34,263 nt of DNA from Rhizobiales bacterium 32-66-11 (GTDB lineage Bacteria; Pseudomonadota; Alphaproteobacteria; Rhizobiales; Xanthobacteraceae): NCBI GenBank assembly GCA_002304505.1, contig NCEH01000068.1, positions 1-34,263 of the forward strand, written 5' to 3'. Made by a program: the position numbers and the translations under genes. Shown one piece after another: positions 8,590 through 16,182 of this stretch. The notes under the pieces are model-generated. The model ran no database searches and had not been told where the DNA came from. It worked only from the letters and a program-made list of their open reading frames with translations. Position 1 is the stretch's first letter. Each line of letters starts with the position of its first letter.

Positions 8590-9416
8590 TTGGCGTCTCC
8601 CTGAAGCGCCGTCGTGCCCTGCGCGCGCGCCAGAATGCCTTCGGCGCGCAGGCGCACGGGCGTATCCACCATGGCCCCGTCCACCTTCACCGCCGCGCCG
8701 CCGGCAGCGGAAGCTTCCAGCACCCGCCGCGCCCATGAAAGTTCCGCGTCCGAAGGGGCAAAGCCCTGGATCACGGGGGCGATCTGGCGGGGATGGATGC
8801 ACAGCTTGCCGGCGCAACCGAGGCTCGCGGCATAAGCCGCCTCGGCTTCGCACAGCGCGGCATCGTCGAACCCGGCGGTGACCCCGTCGAGCGGGCCGGC
8901 AAGCCCGGCGAGGCGCGAAGCGAGCACCAGTTCGCTGCGCGCCGCGAGCAAGGCGTCGTTGGTATGGGCGCTGCCGATGTCGGCGGCGAAATCGATGGAG
9001 CCGAAGGCGAGGCGCCGCACCTGCGGGGCGGCGGCGATGGCGCGGGCATTGGCGATGCCGCGCGCACTCTCCACCAGCGCCATCACCGGCAGGCCGTCGA
9101 GATCGGGAATGTCGGCGACATGTTCCGCCTTGGGCAGGACCAGTCCGGCCAGCGGCAGGCGCCGCGCCAGGGCGAGGTCTTCGCCATGCCAGGGCGTGCC
9201 GACGGGATTGACGCGCAGGAAGATCGGCCCGCCGCCCGCCGGAAAGCCGGCCGCGATGGCCTCGCGCGCATGGGGTTTCTCGGCCACCGCCACCGCATCC
9301 TCCAAATCGAGGATGATGGCATCGGCACCGGCAGCCAGCGCCTTGGCGAACCGTTCCGGCCGGTCGCCGGGAACAAACAGGACCACGAGACGCGCGTCGA
9401 ACAGCGAGGAGGACAT
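8586..9416 (-). CDS. ccl: CitE-like (S)-citramalyl-CoA lyase candidate (HpcH/HpaI family)
   Basis: Likely cleaves citramalyl-CoA to acetyl-CoA and pyruvate, the last step of itaconate degradation. 276 residues from ATG 9416 (MSSSLFDARLVVLFVPGDRP); an upstream in-frame start at 9476 is possible but adds a non-conserved tail. TIM barrel motifs: PGDRPERF (16-23), LDLEDAV (36-42), R68 in FLRVNP, metal ligands E116 (ALVESARG) and D142 (FGSIDFAADIG), and GKLCIHPRQI in the CoA-binding lid region. Short stand-alone CitE-like proteins act on malyl-, methylmalyl- or citramalyl-CoA; the citramalyl-CoA assignment rests on the CoA-transferase, MaoC-like hydratase and TRAP neighbours. First gene of a two-gene minus-strand unit driven from the divergent promoter region. 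Confidence 0.8.
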   Translation of the reverse strand: MSSSLFDARLVVLFVPGDRPERFAKALAAGADAIILDLEDAVAVAEKPHAREAIAAGFPAGGGPIFLRVNPVGTPWHGEDLALARRLPLAGLVLPKAEHVADIPDLDGLPVMALVESARGIANARAIAAAPQVRRLAFGSIDFAADIGSAHTNDALLAARSELVLASRLAGLAGPLDGVTAGFDDAALCEAEAAYAASLGCAGKLCIHPRQIAPVIQGFAPSDAELSWARRVLEASAAGGAAVKVDGAMVDTPVRLRAEGILARAQGTTALQGDAK

Positions 9417-9486
9417 GAACGCCCCTGGATCAGAACCAATGAGCGCGCACAGTGCCGCGCGGCCGGGCCGGCGCAAATAGGGAATT

Positions 9487-9524
9487 GCTATGCCCGCTCA
9501 TAGCAAAGACCTATGCCCCCATAG
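9487..9524. promoter_or_regulatory. Tandem CTATG/CATAG dyads, candidate LysR sites of the divergent promoter
   Basis: Dyad 1: GCTATG-cccgct-CATAGC (9487-9504). Dyad 2: CTATG-cccc-CATAG (9511-9524). Centres are 22 bp apart, two helical turns, as in recognition and activation half-sites of LysR regulators. They lie 71-108 nt before the CitE-like start, and a TATTTG-like -10 follows at about 9478 on the minus strand. A Nac-like LysR gene is 2 kb away at 11632. Binding is inferred. Confidence 0.55.
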
Positions 9525-9578
9525 CCGGGGGGGAGAAGGCCTGTCCGGCGCGAGCGTCGCGCGGGGCGGACGGGCGCT

Positions 9579-9593
9579 ATATGATTTGCATAT
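9579..9593. promoter_or_regulatory. Third dyad, T-N11-A type, on the CoA-transferase side
   Basis: ATATG-atttg-CATAT (9579-9593) is a perfect dyad that contains TATG-N5-CATA, fitting the LysR T-N11-A rule (T9580, A9592). It shares the TATG/CATA half-sites of the pair at 9487-9524 and lies about 120 nt before the CoA-transferase start. I see no convincing -35/-10 pair for the plus-strand promoter. Confidence 0.45.
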
Positions 9594-9713
9594 GGTGCCT
9601 AGGCCAGATGCGTATTTGTGCTCTGGCCCGCTTTAGGGCGAGTGTCATTCCCATGCGACCCGCACGGCGCGTGCGCGCCGGCCGCGACGGCTCCTCGAAC
9701 TTTTCCGGTCCCG

Positions 9714-10853
9714 ATGCAGAACGATCTTGAAGGCATCCTTGTGGTCTCCGTGGAGCAGGCGGTCGCCGCTCCCTATCTGTCGTGCCGCCTCGCGGATGCT
9801 GGCGCGCGGGTCATCAAGATCGAGCGGCCGGAGGGGGATTTCGCCCGCAATTACGATTCCCTGGTGCATGGCGAGAGCGCTTATTTCGTCTGGTTGAACC
9901 GGGGCAAGGAATCCATCTGCCTGGATCTCAAGGCCCCCGACGATCTCGCGGTGCTGCGGGCGATGGTGGCCAAGGCGGACATCTTCATCCAGAATCTCGC
10001 CCCCGGCGCCATCGACCGGCTAGGCTTTGCGCCGGAAAAGCTGCGGGCGGAAAATCCGCGCCTGATCACCTGCTCCATCTCCGGCTATGGCGATGAAGGT
10101 CCGTATCGCGATCTCAAGGCCTATGACCTGCTGGTGCAGGCGGAGAGCGGACTCTCCTCCATCACCGGCAACGCACACGGCTCGGCGCGGGTCGGCGTCT
10201 CGGTATGCGACATCGCCGCCGGCATGACGTCGCTCCAGGCGGTGATGCAGGCGCTTTATGCCCGCGAGCGCACCGGCGTCGGGCGGCACATCGCGGTGTC
10301 GCTCTATCATGCGCTGTCCGACTGGATGAACGTGCCCTACCTGCAATATGTCTATGGCGGCAAGGTGCCGGAGCGGGCGGGGCTCAACCACCCCACCATC
10401 GCGCCCTATGGCGCCTATAGCTGCGCCGACGGCAAGGCGGTGCTGTTCTCGATCCAGAACGAGCGGGAATGGCAGATGTTCTGCGCCGAGGTGCTGGGCG
10501 ATGCCGCGATCGCCGTGGATCCGCGCTTCGACAGCAACAATCATCGCGTCGCCTCCCGTCCGGCGCTGGATGAAGCCATCAACGCGGTGTTCTCCACCCT
10601 GACCCGCGCGCAGGCGGTGGAGCGGCTGGAGCGCGCCCGCGTTGCTTATGGCCGGGTGAGCACGCTGGAAGATGTCGCGGCCCATCCGCAAAACCGCTAT
10701 GTGGACGTGGAAACCCCCACCGGCCCCGTGCGCTGCCTTGCGCCCGGCGCGGTGGTGGATGGCAAGCCGGCGGAATTCCGCGCGGTGCCGGGGCTCGGCG
10801 CCCACACCGAAGCGGTGCGGGCCGCCTTCGCCCCTGCGCCGGCCTCCGCCTGA
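9714..10853 (+). CDS. ict: Family III (CaiB/BaiF) CoA-transferase, itaconate/citramalate CoA-transferase candidate
   Basis: Transfers CoA, probably from succinyl-CoA, to a C5 dicarboxylate. 379 residues from ATG 9714 (MQNDLEGILVVSVEQAVAAP); the frame is open further upstream but the extra 32 residues look non-coding. Family marks: RLADAGARVIKIERPEGDFAR (first half Rossmann-like), FIQNLAPGAIDRLGF, CSISGYGDEGPY, and the catalytic aspartate D166 in SVCDIAAGM, which matches D169 of formyl-CoA transferase. Divergent from the CitE-like gene and followed after 26 nt by the methyltransferase. In the Pseudomonas pathway Ict activates itaconate; related enzymes activate citramalate or mesaconate. Class is certain, acid substrate is inferred from context. 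Confidence 0.85.
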   Translation: MQNDLEGILVVSVEQAVAAPYLSCRLADAGARVIKIERPEGDFARNYDSLVHGESAYFVWLNRGKESICLDLKAPDDLAVLRAMVAKADIFIQNLAPGAIDRLGFAPEKLRAENPRLITCSISGYGDEGPYRDLKAYDLLVQAESGLSSITGNAHGSARVGVSVCDIAAGMTSLQAVMQALYARERTGVGRHIAVSLYHALSDWMNVPYLQYVYGGKVPERAGLNHPTIAPYGAYSCADGKAVLFSIQNEREWQMFCAEVLGDAAIAVDPRFDSNNHRVASRPALDEAINAVFSTLTRAQAVERLERARVAYGRVSTLEDVAAHPQNRYVDVETPTGPVRCLAPGAVVDGKPAEFRAVPGLGAHTEAVRAAFAPAPASA

Positions 10854-10879
10854 GGCAATAAAGCAGGGAAGAAAACGCC

Positions 10880-11566
10880 ATGACTGTTCGGCCCGCCGGC
10901 ACCGCGCTCGGCCTCCTGGAGCGCTGGCTTGCCCCCTTTCCGGCGCTAAAGGTGTTGGATGTGGGCTGCGGCACCGGCGCGCTCGCCCGTGCCCTCGGCT
11001 CGCGCGGCGCCCATGTGACCGGCATCGATCCCCAGGCGGACGCGATCGCCGCGGCCCGCCAGGCGGTGCCCGGGGCCCGGTTCGAGCAGGCGGGTGCGCA
11101 GGACCTGCCGTTCGCCGACGGGGAATTCGGCGCGGCGGTGTTCCTCAACAGCCTGCACCACGTGCCGCAGCCGCTGATGGCGGCGGCGCTGCGCGAGGCG
11201 GCGCGGGTGAGCGGCGGCAATGTGGTGGTGATCGAGCCGCTGGCGGAGGGCACCTTCTTCGCCTCCATGCTGCCGGTGGAGGACGAGACCGAGATTCGCG
11301 CCCAGGCCCAGGCGGCGCTTGCTGCCGTCGAGCGCGAGGGCCTGCGCATTGTCGAATGCGTGGAATATGACGATCTGCGCACATTCTCCGGGCTCGACGC
11401 CTTCATCGCCAAGCTCGTGGCCGTGGACCCCGCCCGTGTCCCGGCCACCGTCGAGAAGCGCGGCGTGCTGCAAGAGCTGTTCAGCGCCAATGCGGTGCCG
11501 GAGGGAGAGAGCTTCCGCCTCGTCCAGCCGCACCGGGCGCACCGGCTGGGCATCGCCGCCCCATAG
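10880..11566 (+). CDS. Class I SAM-dependent methyltransferase, substrate unknown
   Basis: 228 residues with a Methyltransf_11 fold. Motif I is VLDVGCGTGALARAL (about residues 24-38); motif II acidic residue in VTGIDPQ; motif post-II QDLPFADGEFGAAVFLNSLHHV; motif III-like LREAARVSGGNVVVIEPL. The C-terminal ~90 residues are not recognised. It starts 26 nt after the CoA-transferase stop, behind GGGAAGAAAACGCC, so it is probably co-transcribed. No methyltransferase belongs to the known itaconate or mesaconate routes. Ideas, all inference: methyl esterification of aconitate or itaconate as detoxification, or an unrelated passenger gene. Confidence 0.85.
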   Translation: MTVRPAGTALGLLERWLAPFPALKVLDVGCGTGALARALGSRGAHVTGIDPQADAIAAARQAVPGARFEQAGAQDLPFADGEFGAAVFLNSLHHVPQPLMAAALREAARVSGGNVVVIEPLAEGTFFASMLPVEDETEIRAQAQAALAAVEREGLRIVECVEYDDLRTFSGLDAFIAKLVAVDPARVPATVEKRGVLQELFSANAVPEGESFRLVQPHRAHRLGIAAP

Positions 11567-11568
11567 AT

Positions 11569-11598
11569 TTCCCTTCTTCGCGACCCTTTGCGTATAAT
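11569..11598 (+). promoter_or_regulatory. Candidate promoter of the LysR gene
   Basis: A perfect TATAAT hexamer at 11593-11598 lies 34 nt before the GTG start, inside the 65-nt gap after the methyltransferase. The -35 position (about 11569-11574) shows only a poor TTCCCT. It would allow the regulator to be made independently of the CoA-transferase operon. Confidence 0.3.
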
Positions 11599-11631
11599 CC
11601 CGGCTTCTGACCCTTAGGGAAGACGCCGACC

Positions 11632-12588
11632 GTGGACCTGCGCCAGCTTCGTTATTTCACCACCATCGTGGAGATGGGCTCCTTCTCCAAGGCCGCCCAT
11701 CGCCTGCGCGTGGCCCAGCCGGCGCTGAGCCAGCATGTGCGCAACATGGAGATGGATCTCGGGGTGGAACTGCTGTTCCGCAGTCCGCAGGGCGTGCGCC
11801 CGACGGAGGCGGGGGAAACCCTGCTGCGCCATGCCCGGCTGATCATCGGCCAGATGGAGGTGGCGCGCGAGGCGGTGAAGGGCGGGCAGGCGGAACCCGC
11901 CGGCGAAGTGCGATTCGGCATGCCCGGCACCATCAGCCAGATGTTGTGCGTGCCTTTGCTGAGCGAGGCGCGGCGGCGCTATCCCAAGGTCAAGCTGCGG
12001 GTCGCCGAGGCCATGAGCGGCTTCGTGCTGGACTGGCTGCGCGACGGCAAGATCGATCTCGGCGTGCTCTATCGCACCGTGAATGATCGCGGCCTGACTG
12101 CCCATCGCGTGCTGTCCGAGGAATTGTGCCTGATCGGCCCCAAGGTGCCGCCGGATGGGGAAAGCCATCCTTCGGGCGGGCCGGTGCCGCTGGGGCGGGT
12201 GGCGCAGCTCACGCTGATTCTGCCGAGCCTGGGCCACGGCCTGCGCGAATTGATCGAGGAGCGGGCCATGGCCGAGGGGGCGTTGCTGAGCACCGTCATC
12301 GACATCGACACGTATGGCCAGATCAAGCTGCTGGTGGAAGGCGGCCTCGGCTATGCGATTCTGCCGGCGGCGGCGGTGCGGCGCGAGGTGGAGGAGGGGC
12401 GGCTTCTCGCCTGGCCGCTGGGCGTGCCGGTGCTGACCCGCGACCTGCACATCGTGCGGCCCTGCGACCGGCCGCTCTCCAACGCCGTGCGCGCCATCGA
12501 CGCGCTGGCCCATGCCACCTTGATTCGCCTGGTGCGCGAAGGCGCCTGGAGCGCCTCCCTGGCCGAGGATATGGAGGAGGCGCGCTAG
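11632..12588 (+). CDS. LysR-family regulator, Nac-like, of the C5-dicarboxylate cluster
   Basis: 318 residues. The N-terminal winged helix starts MDLRQLRYFTTIVEMGSFSKAA and continues AQPALSQHVRNMEMDLGVELLFR, closest in style to Nac. The C-terminal substrate-binding domain starts at about residue 92 (GEVRFGMPGTIS). GTG start at 11632 behind AGGGAAG. It lies between the two wings of the catabolic cluster; LysR regulators of this type control itaconate genes in Pseudomonas. Likely inducer is a pathway acid or CoA ester, and likely targets are the dyads at 9487-9593 and perhaps the dctP promoter; these are inferences. Confidence 0.9.
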   Translation: MDLRQLRYFTTIVEMGSFSKAAHRLRVAQPALSQHVRNMEMDLGVELLFRSPQGVRPTEAGETLLRHARLIIGQMEVAREAVKGGQAEPAGEVRFGMPGTISQMLCVPLLSEARRRYPKVKLRVAEAMSGFVLDWLRDGKIDLGVLYRTVNDRGLTAHRVLSEELCLIGPKVPPDGESHPSGGPVPLGRVAQLTLILPSLGHGLRELIEERAMAEGALLSTVIDIDTYGQIKLLVEGGLGYAILPAAAVRREVEEGRLLAWPLGVPVLTRDLHIVRPCDRPLSNAVRAIDALAHATLIRLVREGAWSASLAEDMEEAR

Positions 12589-12696
12589 AGCGCGACAGAG
12601 GGACCCATCTGTCGCCTGCGGCCGAACCCCACCCCTTTATTCCACGTGCGCAGCCCTGCCGTGGAGGCGCAAAATGCCGGAACACCATTTCCGCGC

Positions 12697-12739
12697 GTAT
12701 CTTTACCTTAGGGAATACTGTTTTCGGCCGCGCTATAAT
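12697..12739 (+). promoter_or_regulatory. Candidate activated promoter of dctPQM and downstream genes
   Basis: Within the 330-nt gene-free stretch 12589-12918, an AT-rich patch holds TTACCTTAGGGAA (12703-12715, an imperfect dyad obeying T-N11-A), flanked by GTAT (12697) and ATAC (12715), and a TATAAT at 12734-12739. There is no -35 hexamer, which suits an activator-dependent promoter. The transcript would have a leader of about 170 nt. Nothing else was recognised in the stretch. Confidence 0.35.
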
Positions 12740-12918
12740 AAATTGCGATCACAAGCAGCTTTAAATAGTCTTTGCTTCTGGCGTCGCGCATTTTCAAGAT
12801 GCGCCGGCGCAGATGACGCTGGCGGGTCCATTATGGCTCGCGAAGGTCCCCAATGTCGCCGGCGAACCCGCCGCGATCAAGAGGGGCCGCGTTGGCGGCA
12901 CGAAGTGGGAGAGACGCG

Positions 12919-13911
12919 ATGAAGAGGTTCGTATTCGGTGCCGTGATGGCGGCTGCGCTGATCGGGGCGCCCGCCGCCTTCGCCCAGCAGATCGTGATCA
13001 AGTTCAGCCATGTCACCACCCCCGACACCCCCAAGGGCATGGGCGCCGAGAGGTTCAAGGCACTGGCCGAGAAATTCACCAACGGCAAGGTGAAGGTCGA
13101 AATCTACCCCAACTCCCAGCTCTACAAGGACAAGGAGGAGATGGAGGCGCTTCAGCTCGGCGCCGTGCAGATGCTCGCGCCCTCGCTCGCCAAGTTCGGC
13201 CCGCTCGGCGTGCGGGAGTTCGAGGTGTTCGACCTGCCCTATATCTTCCCGAACAAGGACGCGCTGCGCCGGGTCACCGACGGCAAGGTGGGCAAGGCGC
13301 TGTTCGCCAAGCTCGAGCCCAAGGGCATCAAGGGCCTTGCCTATTGGGACAATGGCTTCAAGATCATGAGCGCCAATACGCCGATCGCCAAGCCCACGGA
13401 CTTCCAGGGCCTGAAGATGCGCATCCAGTCGTCCAAGGTTCTGGACGCGCAATTCCGCGCCATCGGCGCGCTGCCGCAAGTGATGGCCTTCTCGGAAGTC
13501 TATCAGGCCATGCAGACCGGCGTGGTGGACGGCTCGGAGAATACGCCTTCCAACATGTATACCCAGAAGCATTATGAAGTGCAGAAATATGCGCTGGTCA
13601 CCAATCACGGCTACATCGGCTATGCGGTGATCGTGAACAAGCGGTTCTGGGACGGGCTGCCGGCCGACGTGCGCACGCAATTGGAAAAGGCCATGGCGGA
13701 GGCCACCACCTATGCCAATTCCATCTCGCAGAGCGAGAATGACGACGCGCTCGAAGCGATGAAGAAGTCCGGCAAGATCCAGATCTCGACCCCGACCCCG
13801 GAAGCCACCGCCGCGTTCCGCAAGGCGATGGAAGTCGTCTATACCGAGATGGGAAGCCGCATCGGCAAGGAAACCATCGACGCGGTGCTGAAAGAGACCA
13901 AGGCCAACTGA
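12919..13911 (+). CDS. dctP: TRAP transporter solute-binding protein, DctP type
   Basis: Periplasmic binding protein of a secondary TRAP transporter. 330 residues from ATG 12919, behind GGGAGAGACGCG; the 22 residues further upstream in frame are not signal-like. Signal peptide MKRFVFGAVMAAALIGAPAA ends after AFA (residue 22). Mature protein opens QQIVIKFSHVTTPDTPKG, with the family's GLKMRIQ arginine that salt-bridges the ligand carboxylate, FSEVYQAMQTGVVDGSENTP and VIVNKRFWDGLP. The DctP family mainly binds C4-C5 dicarboxylates, which suits itaconate, mesaconate or fumarate-like ligands here. Followed by a GC hairpin and then dctQM. Confidence 0.93.
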   Translation: MKRFVFGAVMAAALIGAPAAFAQQIVIKFSHVTTPDTPKGMGAERFKALAEKFTNGKVKVEIYPNSQLYKDKEEMEALQLGAVQMLAPSLAKFGPLGVREFEVFDLPYIFPNKDALRRVTDGKVGKALFAKLEPKGIKGLAYWDNGFKIMSANTPIAKPTDFQGLKMRIQSSKVLDAQFRAIGALPQVMAFSEVYQAMQTGVVDGSENTPSNMYTQKHYEVQKYALVTNHGYIGYAVIVNKRFWDGLPADVRTQLEKAMAEATTYANSISQSENDDALEAMKKSGKIQISTPTPEATAAFRKAMEVVYTEMGSRIGKETIDAVLKETKAN

Positions 13912-13923
13912 TCGCCTGACCTG

Positions 13924-13960
13924 AAGGCCGCCCGCCCCGCGCGGCGCGGCCTTTAGGTTT
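13924..13960 (+). terminator. Hairpin between dctP and dctQ, partial terminator or mRNA stabiliser
   Basis: AAGGCCGC (13924-13931) pairs exactly with GCGGCCTT (13946-13953), with additional G/C pairing in the loop, followed by TTTAGGTTT. Such a site would let dctP be made in excess over the membrane subunits. The remaining gap to 14163 is very GC-rich with no gene seen. Confidence 0.5.
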
Positions 13961-14163
13961 CGTCCAGCCCGCGCCGCGGCGCGCACCAGCCGGGATCCGG
14001 CGCGCGCCGCGCCGCCGCCGGGCGGGGTGCGCCGGCCTATCCGCGGCCTTCGGCGCCGCGCCGGTGCCGCGCGCACCGCATTCGACCGACCGCATTCGAC
14101 AAGAAGAGCATCGTTCAGGCGCCCGGTCACCGGGCCGCCGAAACGCGCCCGAGAGGGGAGGCC

Positions 14164-14856
14164 ATGGAAGATCCGCTGTACAAGCTCTACACGATGCTCG
14201 CGTTCACGGCGGTGGTGTTCGTCATCTACATGGCGATCATGATCCGCACCGACGGCGCGCGCACCGCACTGTTCCATGTCCTCGATCATCTGGAGGAAAC
14301 GCTGATCGCGGTGCTGATCGGCACGGCCACCTTGCTGATCTTCGTGGCCGTGCTCCAGCGTTACGCGGCCGGCACCAAGCTGCTTTATCCCTATGTGGGC
14401 CACATCAATCTCGGCTGGGCGCAGGAAGCGTGCATCCTGATGTTCGTGTGGATGGCCAAGATCGGCGCCGCCTATGGCGTGCGCACCGGCATCCATGTGG
14501 GCGTCGATGTGCTGGTGAACCGCCTGCCGGACCGCTCGCGCGCCGGGCTGATCCTGTTCGGGCTGCTGTGCGGCGCCCTGTTCACGGCGGTGGTCGGTAC
14601 GTTCGGCGTGAAATTCGTGATGGCGCGCTATAGCTTCGGCGACATGACGGCGGAAATGGAGCTGCCGTCCTGGATCGTCTATCTGGCGATCCCCATCGGC
14701 TCCTATCTCATGTGTTTCCGCTTTCTCCAGGTGGCGCTGTCGTTCTGGCGCACGGGTCACCTGCCGGTGCACGACCACGGGCATGTGGACGGGCTGGATG
14801 AAGACCTGCCCGGCGCCGATTCCTCCGATCTGTTTCCGAAGGAGATCCGCCGGTGA
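14164..14856 (+). CDS. dctQ: TRAP transporter small membrane subunit, DctQ type
   Basis: 230 residues behind GAGAGGGGAGGCC. Hydrophobic segments are visible at about 9-28 (LAFTAVVFVIYMAIMI), 43-66 (TLIAVLIGTATLLIFVAVLQ), 86-105 (EACILMFVWMAKIGAAYG), 122-145 (AGLILFGLLCGALFTAVVG) and 170-195 (WIVYLAIPIGSYLMCFRF). That is the four-helix DctQ core plus one extra N-terminal helix. R65-Y66 in LQRYA and the IHVGVDVLVNRLPDR loop are typical of the family. The C-terminal tail is acidic. GTGA overlap with dctM indicates coupled translation. Confidence 0.9.
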   Translation: MEDPLYKLYTMLAFTAVVFVIYMAIMIRTDGARTALFHVLDHLEETLIAVLIGTATLLIFVAVLQRYAAGTKLLYPYVGHINLGWAQEACILMFVWMAKIGAAYGVRTGIHVGVDVLVNRLPDRSRAGLILFGLLCGALFTAVVGTFGVKFVMARYSFGDMTAEMELPSWIVYLAIPIGSYLMCFRFLQVALSFWRTGHLPVHDHGHVDGLDEDLPGADSSDLFPKEIRR

Positions 14857-16175
14857 GCGCCCTCATCATCTTCGGCCTGTTCCTGCTCCTGATGATGACC
14901 GGGATGCCGATTTCCATCGCGCTCGGCATGACGGTTCTGACCTTCGTCTATACGCTGACGACCATCCCGGTCGACATCGTCGCGCAGAAGCTGTTCACCG
15001 GCATCGAGAAGTTCGAGATCATGGCGATCCCGTTCTTCATCCTGGCGGGAAATTTCCTCACCCACGGCGGGGTGGCGCGGCGGCTGATCAATTTCGCCAC
15101 TTCGCTGATCGGCCATTGGCCGGGCGGTCTGGGGCTTGCCGGCGTGCTCGCCTGCGCGCTGTTCGCGGCGGTGTCCGGCTCCTCGCCGGCGACCGTGGTG
15201 GCGATCGGCTCGATCATCCTTCCCGCCATGCAGGCGCAGGGCTTTCCGCCGCGATTCGGCGCCGGCGTGGTCACCACCTCGGGCGCGCTCGGCATCCTCA
15301 TTCCGCCGTCGATCGTGATGGTGATGTATTCGGTCGCGACCACCGGCCTGCAGATGACCGGGCCGAACGGCGAGCGCGTCACCTCCGCCTCCATCGGCGA
15401 TCTGTTCATCGCCGGCGTGGTGCCGGGGCTTTTGCTGGCGGTTCTGCTCGGCGTCACCACCTGGTATCGGGCGTGGAAGAATGATTATCCGCGCATGCCG
15501 CGCGCGTCGATGATCCAGCGCTGGCGGGCGTTCCGCGAGAGCATCTGGGGCCTTGCGCTGATCGTCATCGTGATGGGCGGCATCTATAGCGGTGTCTTCA
15601 CCCCCACGGAGGCGGCGGCGGTGGCGGCGGTCTATGCCTTCGTCATCGCGGTGTTCGTGTATCGCGACATGAGCCTGAAGGACGTGCCGCGGGTGCTGCT
15701 TTCGAGCGCCAACATGTCGGCGATGCTGCTCTACATCATCTCCAACGCGGCCCTGTTCTCGTTCCTGATGACCAATGAGAATATCCCCCAGGCCATGACG
15801 CAATGGATGGTGGACCTCGGATTTGGCGCCATCGGCTTCCTGCTCATGGTCAACATCCTGCTGCTGCTGGCCGGCAATGTGATGGAGCCGACCTCGATCG
15901 TGTTGATCATGGCGCCGATCCTCACCCCGGTGGCGGTGCGGCTGGGCATTGATCCGCTGCATTTCGGCATCATGATCGTGGTGAACATGGAGGTCGGCAT
16001 GTGCCATCCCCCGGTGGGCCTCAATCTCTACGTGGCGTCGGGCATCACGCGCATGGGCATCAGCGAACTCACCGTGGCGGTGATGCCCTGGCTGCTGGCG
16101 ATGATCGCCTTCCTGCTGGTCATCACCTATATCCCGGCGATCACCCTGTTCGTCCCGCATCTGCTGGGCCGGTGA
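14853..16175 (+). CDS. dctM: TRAP transporter large membrane subunit, DctM type
   Basis: 440 residues, about a dozen membrane segments. Hallmarks are PFFILAGNFLTHGGVARRLI, ALFAAVSGSSPATVVAIGS, FGAGVVTTSGALGILIPPSI, GVFTPTEAAAVAAVYAF and MEVGMCHPPVGLNLYVASGI. It forms the Na+-coupled transport channel with DctQ and takes substrate from DctP. The GTG start overlaps the dctQ stop by 4 nt (GTGA). The fumarase-type gene follows after 7 nt, so uptake and first metabolism are probably on one transcript. Confidence 0.95.
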   Translation: MSALIIFGLFLLLMMTGMPISIALGMTVLTFVYTLTTIPVDIVAQKLFTGIEKFEIMAIPFFILAGNFLTHGGVARRLINFATSLIGHWPGGLGLAGVLACALFAAVSGSSPATVVAIGSIILPAMQAQGFPPRFGAGVVTTSGALGILIPPSIVMVMYSVATTGLQMTGPNGERVTSASIGDLFIAGVVPGLLLAVLLGVTTWYRAWKNDYPRMPRASMIQRWRAFRESIWGLALIVIVMGGIYSGVFTPTEAAAVAAVYAFVIAVFVYRDMSLKDVPRVLLSSANMSAMLLYIISNAALFSFLMTNENIPQAMTQWMVDLGFGAIGFLLMVNILLLLAGNVMEPTSIVLIMAPILTPVAVRLGIDPLHFGIMIVVNMEVGMCHPPVGLNLYVASGITRMGISELTVAVMPWLLAMIAFLLVITYIPAITLFVPHLLGR

Positions 16176-16182
16176 GGGAGAC

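Noticed and set aside
11611..11620. CCCTTAGGGA palindrome-like element shared in part with 12706-12715 and 17751-17764 as a common operator
   Set aside because: At 11611 it coincides with the Shine-Dalgarno of the LysR gene and the spacing differs among the three sites, so a common regulator site is not supported.
12877..14784. 635-codon minus-strand frame opposite dctP and dctQ
   Set aside because: Shadow with repetitive His/Arg/Gly composition; the plus strand encodes canonical TRAP subunits with a signal peptide and ribosome sites.
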